Part shown: piece by piece, positions 61,401-64,000 of the stretch
Position numbering within the stretch: the stretch's first letter is position 1
Layout: each line of letters begins with the position of its first letter
Assembly (NCBI RefSeq): GCF_000313755.1
Contig: NZ_AMZB01000117.1
Span: 55,117-119,116, forward strand
From: Pseudomonas nitroreducens TX1
GTDB lineage: Bacteria > Pseudomonadota > Gammaproteobacteria > Pseudomonadales > Pseudomonadaceae
DNA: 64,000 nucleotides
Reading direction: 5' to 3'
Notes under the pieces: model-generated
The model's database searches: none
What the model was told of the DNA's origin: nothing
The model's input: the letters and a program-made list of their open reading frames with translations, nothing else
Program-made: the position numbers and the translations under genes

Positions 61401-64000
61401 TCAGCTGGCCCTGGCTCTTCACGTCTTCGTTGACGTTGGCGGAGCTGTTGCTGGCGATGGGTGCGTCGTTGCTGCCGGAGATGGTCACGGTGACGCTGCC
61501 GGTGGTGCCGTCGGCGCTCTTCACCTGGAACACTTCGCTCAGGGTCGCGCCCTGGGCCAGGTGGTCGTAGGCAGAGTTGGCGAGGAAGGTCCAGTTGCCG
61601 GTGCTGTCGATGCTGAAGCTGCCCAGGGTGCCGACCGTGTTGCTCTGCGCCTGGAAGGTGGCCGGGCTGTCGACGTCGCTGATGCTCAGCTGGCCGTTGG
61701 CGGTCAGCGGGGCGTTGGTTTCCTGCAGGGTGACGTCGGCGTTGCCGATCACCGCGGCGTCGTTGGTGCCGACAATGGTGACCTTGACCGAGGTTTCGGT
61801 GCCATCGGCGCTCTTCACCACGAAGGTGTCCTGGGCGATCTGCCCGGCAGCGAGGCTGTCCAGCGCCGAGTTGGCGACGAAGTTCCAGTGGCCGGCCGCA
61901 TCGATGCTGAACTTGCCGTACTGGCCGGCGGTGTCGTTCTGCACCTGGAAGGTGGCCGGGCTGTCGATGTCGCTGATGCTCAGCTGGCCGCCCGTGGTGA
62001 GTACCGCGTTGGTTTCCTGCAGGGTGACGTCGGCCTTGCCGAGGATCGCCGCGTCGTTGGCGCCAACCACGGTCAGGGTCAGGGTGCCGTAGCTGCTGGC
62101 GCCCTGGTCGTCGGTGACCTTGTAGGTGATCTGCAGGGTCTGCGTTTCGCCTTCGGCCAGGTGCTGGTAGGCGCTGTCCTTGCCGTTGAAGGTCCAGTTG
62201 CCGTTGTCGCGCAGGGTCACGCCGGCGGGCAGGTTGCCCATGGCGGCATAGCTCAGGGTGCTGTTGTGATCGACGTCGGTGGCGCCGATGTTGCCGCTGG
62301 CAGTCTGGTCTTCGTTGACCGTGGCCTGGGCGGCGGTGGCCACCGGTGCGTCGTTGGTGCCGGTGACGGTCAGCGTCAGGGTGCTGGTGGCGGTGGCGCC
62401 GTGCTCGTCGGTGACGATGTAGTCGATGCTCAGCACCTGCTTCTCGCCGGCGGCCAGGCTGTCGTAGGCCGCCGAGGTCGGGTCGAAGCTCCAGGTGCCG
62501 TCGCCATTGAGGGTGAAGCCGGCGGGCGCGGCGTTCTTCAGGCTGAAGGTCAGGACGGCGTCATGGTCGATGTCGCTGGCCTGCAACTGGCCGGTGACGG
62601 CCTGGCCGGCCTTGTTCAGCTCCTGCAGGGTCTGCTGGGTGGCGCCGTTGGTGGTCAGGGTCCACTGGCCGTTGCTCAGGTTGACGCTGCCCACCGACTG
62701 GCTGACGGTGATCTGGCTGGAGAGGTTGCTCAGCACCAGTCTGGAGTCGACGCCCTTGTCGCCGTTGTCGGCCACGCCGATGACGATGGTGTAGGTGCCC
62801 GGCTGGCCGAACACATGGCTGAACAGCTGCTGGCCGGAGGTGCCGCCATCGCCCACGGTGGCGACGTCGGACAGCTTCACCGCCTGGCCGTTGATCAGCA
62901 CGTAGGCGAAGTCGTTGAACTGCCCGTAGTCGTTGGTGGCGAAGTTCCAGTTGAAGCTCACGGCTTCGCCGGCGTGGGTGGTGGTCACGCTCAGGGTGAT
63001 GGCCGAACCTTCGGTGGCGTTGTCCACCAGGCTGGGCAGGGCCACGCCGCCTTCCACCGCGCTGGCACTGGCCGGCTGGGCATAGGGGGCGTCGTTGGTG
63101 CCGACGATGTTCACGGTGACGTTGGTGGTGGTGCCATCGGCGGCCTTGACGGCGAAGGTGTCGGTGAGGGTTTCGCCGACCTTCAGTTCGTTGTACGGAC
63201 CTTGGGCGTAGAAGGTCCACTTGCCGCTGGCGTCGATGCTGAACTTGCCGTACTGGCCGAGGGTGTCGGTCTGCGGCTGGAAGCTGGCCGGTCCGTCGAC
63301 GTCGCTGATGGTCAGCTGGCCGCCGGTATTCACGGCGCTGTCGGTCTCGTAGACGTTGGCAACCTTGGCGCCGCCGATGACGGCGGCGTCGTTGCTGCCG
63401 GTGACGGTCAGGGTCAGGACGTTCTCGCCGGTGGCGCCCTTGTCGTCGGTGACGATGAACTTGATCTGCAGCTCCTGGGTTTCACCTTCAGCGAGCTTCT
63501 GGTAGGCGGCGTTGTTGCCGTCGAAGCTCCAGGAACCGTCCTGGTTGAGGGTGAAGCCGGCCGGGGCGGCATCCTTGAGGCTGTAGTAGGCAGCGTGGCC
63601 GTCGTCGACGTCGGAGGAGGTGAGCTGGCCGCTGCTGATCTGGTCTTCGTTCACTGTGGCGCTGGCGGCGTAGGCCACCGGCGCGTCGTTGGTGCCGACG
63701 ACGGTCAGGGTCAGGCTGCTGGAACTCTGTGCGCCGAACTGGTCGGTGACGGTGAAGTTGACGGTGAAGGTCTCGGTGGCTCCAACCGCGAGGTGCTGGT
63801 AGGCCGGCTGGGCGGCATTGAAGCTCCACTGGCCGTCGGTGCCGACGGAGAAGCCCGCCGGCAGCGTGCCGGTGGTGCTGTAGGTCAGTTGCGCGCCATC
63901 GTCCGCGTCCTTGCCATCGAGCTGGCCGCTGAGGGTGGCGTCTTCGGCCACCGTGGCCTGGGTGGCGCTGGCCACCGGCGCGTCATTGGTGCCGGTGACG
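55453..64000 (-). CDS. Giant repeat adhesin, LapA/BapA-like, C-terminal 2,849 codons (partial)
   Basis: The frame runs off the right edge, so the N-terminus is missing. The visible part has about 18 VCBS/cadherin-like repeats separated by ND-P linkers ([26 protein letters not shown]). A PA14-type domain is at 57430-57960 ([32 protein letters not shown]) and a second PA14-like unit at about 60400-60880 ([14 protein letters not shown]). The C-terminus has RTX nonapeptides (55766-56035) and a type I secretion signal (ending [10 protein letters not shown]). It is a calcium-binding surface adhesin exported by a type I system. LapG should release it by cutting the N-terminal module outside this window. 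Confidence 0.93.
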   Translation of the reverse strand, partial: VTGTNDAPVASATQATVAEDATLSGQLDGKDADDGAQLTYSTTGTLPAGFSVGTDGQWSFNAAQPAYQHLAVGATETFTVNFTVTDQFGAQSSSSLTLTVVGTNDAPVAYAASATVNEDQISSGQLTSSDVDDGHAAYYSLKDAAPAGFTLNQDGSWSFDGNNAAYQKLAEGETQELQIKFIVTDDKGATGENVLTLTVTGSNDAAVIGGAKVANVYETDSAVNTGGQLTISDVDGPASFQPQTDTLGQYGKFSIDASGKWTFYAQGPYNELKVGETLTDTFAVKAADGTTTNVTVNIVGTNDAPYAQPASASAVEGGVALPSLVDNATEGSAITLSVTTTHAGEAVSFNWNFATNDYGQFNDFAYVLINGQAVKLSDVATVGDGGTSGQQLFSHVFGQPGTYTIVIGVADNGDKGVDSRLVLSNLSSQITVSQSVGSVNLSNGQWTLTTNGATQQTLQELNKAGQAVTGQLQASDIDHDAVLTFSLKNAAPAGFTLNGDGTWSFDPTSAAYDSLAAGEKQVLSIDYIVTDEHGATATSTLTLTVTGTNDAPVATAAQATVNEDQTASGNIGATDVDHNSTLSYAAMGNLPAGVTLRDNGNWTFNGKDSAYQHLAEGETQTLQITYKVTDDQGASSYGTLTLTVVGANDAAILGKADVTLQETNAVLTTGGQLSISDIDSPATFQVQNDTAGQYGKFSIDAAGHWNFVANSALDSLAAGQIAQDTFVVKSADGTETSVKVTIVGTNDAAVIGNADVTLQETNAPLTANGQLSISDVDSPATFQAQSNTVGTLGSFSIDSTGNWTFLANSAYDHLAQGATLSEVFQVKSADGTTGSVTVTISGSNDAPIASNSSANVNEDVKSQGQLNATDVDDGAQLQYAVVGNAPAGFVLSADGSWTFDGSNAAYQSLKAGQTLEIEVKYSVSDEHQASDDGVLKLIVTGANDGPTAVADSAQAEEDTTLKINVLGNDTDPDGDSLIVTSASAGNGTVVINQDGTLSYTPKANYSGNDTITYSISDGHGGTSTATVAVSIAAIADQPNLSLDSHLSSTGLTLETWTGLALSGGGSGANPNDLQSKIDAAGTPATSESITTAKDGDVPAGTASKVSGLIFLEAGHTYTFSGTGDDSVRLVIGGSNVAQATWGGSSGQYSGTFTPTESGYYTLALYQHNQNGPGNFDLKISDNGSTPTLLGTGSALVYHNAGELTAGGENLTAHLSNGQGYYTAATLNQGNEDSAIALSKIHAALVDTDGSESLAVSIGKIPVGAILSDGTHSFTADASHDSVTLTGWNLQTLTLTPPQDFNGTIKLEVTATATESSNQDAATRTLDLTVTVNPVNDAPTVSGAQNLSTDEDTPVSGQIHASDVDGDTLSYAVKNGSGPANGSVTFGTDGHYTYTPAANYNGSDSFTVVVSDGHGGSVEQVVSVGIKPVNDAPTTSDQQKTIAEDASLSGKIVASDVDGDALTYSFKTVAQHGSLSLNTQTGEYFYKPLANYNGPDSFSIAISDGKGGVTYSTVTITVTPVNDLPVFDAPSNTTTAEDTTLVSAVHASDVDGDSLTYSLKTGPAHGTLTLQADGHYTYTPDANYNGPDSFTVTVDDGNGGVVDQAVSLTVTPVNDAPTTANQTKSVAEDTPLTGKIVASDVDGDTLSYAVKSGVTHGTLVLNAATGDYTYTPAANYNGSDSFTVTVSDGHGGTVDSVVSITVTAVNDLPVFNAPSNTTTAEDTALTGKVSATDVDGDTLTYSLKTGPAHGSIVVDAAGNYTYTPSKDYNGGDSFVVTVNDGHGGVVDQTVNLTITPVNDAPVFTSGATLSTAEDTAKTGQLTATDVDNDSVTFSLKANGGAAHGTVVVNANGSYTYTPAANYNGTDSFTVLANDGKGGITEQTINVTVTPVNDAPNGADNTVTLNEDSSRSFSAADFGFSDVDAGDTLSAVRIDSLPTNGSLKFNGTAVTAGQVIDAADLSKLVFTPAANANGTIYANFTFSVKDSAGAFDATPNKITLNVTPVNDNPIAVNDTFTLAGLKGNYWGYREGPDGANLTSLSQVAAFIAGKAAAATFTATSLNYNLSNGDLGGDGNLQKFLGNDAGSLNTDPANTSDAIIQLTGAISLNAGNYQLRVNADDGFSIKIDGVEVFKYDAIQSPTGRESAVFNIAQSGNHTIEIIYWDQGGQAQLQVEMRPQGGTYATVGGTALTHAVGELVTNEDTALTIAPQTLLGNDSDVDGDSLSILSVQNAVNGTVALINGNVVFTPNKDVNGTGSFTYTISDGHGGTSTATVTVGITAVNDAPTLVADTAATKEDTAVKIDVLANDKDVDGDSLSVSSATASNGTVVINADGTLTYTPKSNFSGNDTISYTVSDGHGGTATSTVAVSVSPVADAPLLVSGSIFQLNPGAVTISTTQEITRAVLEQETGLSNNALNGIDPPKGALNDPGNVTVIDGALTSSDYSLTAGSKINFTWAFTNGENSVSEIQDGFNDIVALVITDPTGARQVIQVTSSEQLGASVNGNGIQSFTATQSGNYHFDWLVLNGGDNGKDSSLAISNTTVTFGGKTYGSAVDIALTTGLTDTDGSESLSVKISGVPTDAAFTAGTKTGADTWTFTEAQLHDLQLLTAVNYSGTLNLNVTATATESNGSTASSTGTLAVTVATTTSTTATGNNDLLHGLDGNDNLSGGNGHDIIYGGTGNDTLNGGNGNDSLYGGAGNDTLNGDAGNDLLVGNEGNDILNGGAGDDILIGGKGSDTLTGGSGADTFLWRAGDTGSATITDFKAGEGDRIDISDLLPETAHNDILSYLKVDTATSTLQVSTTGQINSGGAADVTIKLSGVDLSSYGSTSTEIVNKLVAGSDPVVKTEHH
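55766..56035 (-). repeat. RTX nonapeptide block of the adhesin
   Basis: About ten tandem GGxGxDxLx units ([58 protein letters not shown]) that form a calcium-dependent beta-roll, followed by the secretion signal. They are near-identical at DNA level, a likely site for copy-number change. Confidence 0.92.

Overview
The window is about 66% GC and reads as the chromosome of a Pseudomonas, most likely a member of the P. aeruginosa group that is not P. aeruginosa itself (inference). Support comes from a PhaG-type transacylase, the divergent sdsB1/sdsA1 pair, lapG-lapD beside a giant RTX adhesin, DUF2025 and DUF2790 proteins, an OprD-family porin, and several copies of a REP element of the type GTTCGCGAGCAAGCTCGC. 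No phage, IS element or CRISPR array was seen.

Left end (1-8540): an ECF sigma factor with a long C-terminal extension, an SDR oxidoreductase, a glutamine amidotransferase of the gamma-glutamyl-GABA hydrolase family, a PAS-GGDEF diguanylate cyclase, a DUF2025 protein, an OprD-type porin and a RidA protein.

Copper-RiPP region (8611-11606 and 18685-23894): an operon encodes a secreted precursor with six EGKCG motifs and two EF-hands, its MNIO (DUF692) maturase, a DUF2063 partner and an Ohr peroxidase. A DoxX-family protein, a ferric-reductase-like membrane protein, an OmpR/EnvZ-type two-component system, a DUF2790 protein and a DipZ-like thiol-redox protein lie 7 kb further on. All three promoters in these two segments carry the same direct repeat, TGTAT-N5-TGTAT/C, so they look like one regulon. 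The two segments are separated by a lower-GC cassette (11646-18660).

Lower-GC cassette (11646-18660): a MocR regulator is divergent from a tightly packed operon: EamA exporter, JAMM protease, a single protein fusing a ThiS/MoaD-like sulfur carrier to a MoeB/ThiF E1 and a rhodanese, a cysteine-synthase-family enzyme, a serine acetyltransferase with an unexplained C-terminal domain, and an AlaX-type tRNA-editing protein. I read it as a carrier-protein-dependent route to an exported cysteine-like or thio-amino acid. It is the most novel-looking system in the window.

Middle (23983-37336): a lipoprotein, a 7TMR-DISM diguanylate cyclase, tRNA-Gly(CCC), phaG, a periplasmic binding protein paired with a Cache-GAF-HD-GYP protein, two L,D-transpeptidase-type proteins, rsuA, a CWC zinc-ribbon protein and a DUF2157/DUF4824 pair.

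Guanidine operon (37505-48119, minus strand): a guanidine-I (ykkC) riboswitch precedes an ABC importer, two urea-carboxylase-associated proteins, a urea/guanidine carboxylase and allophanate hydrolase. REP elements occur at five places in it, and two different REP families lie in frame inside the carboxylase gene.

Right end (48384-64000): DUF1145, a tiny lipoprotein, sdsB1/sdsA1, lapG, lapD, a small TrpB-like-named protein and the C-terminal 2,849 codons of a giant repeat adhesin running off the window. The inside-out signalling pair LapD/LapG probably controls the adhesin.
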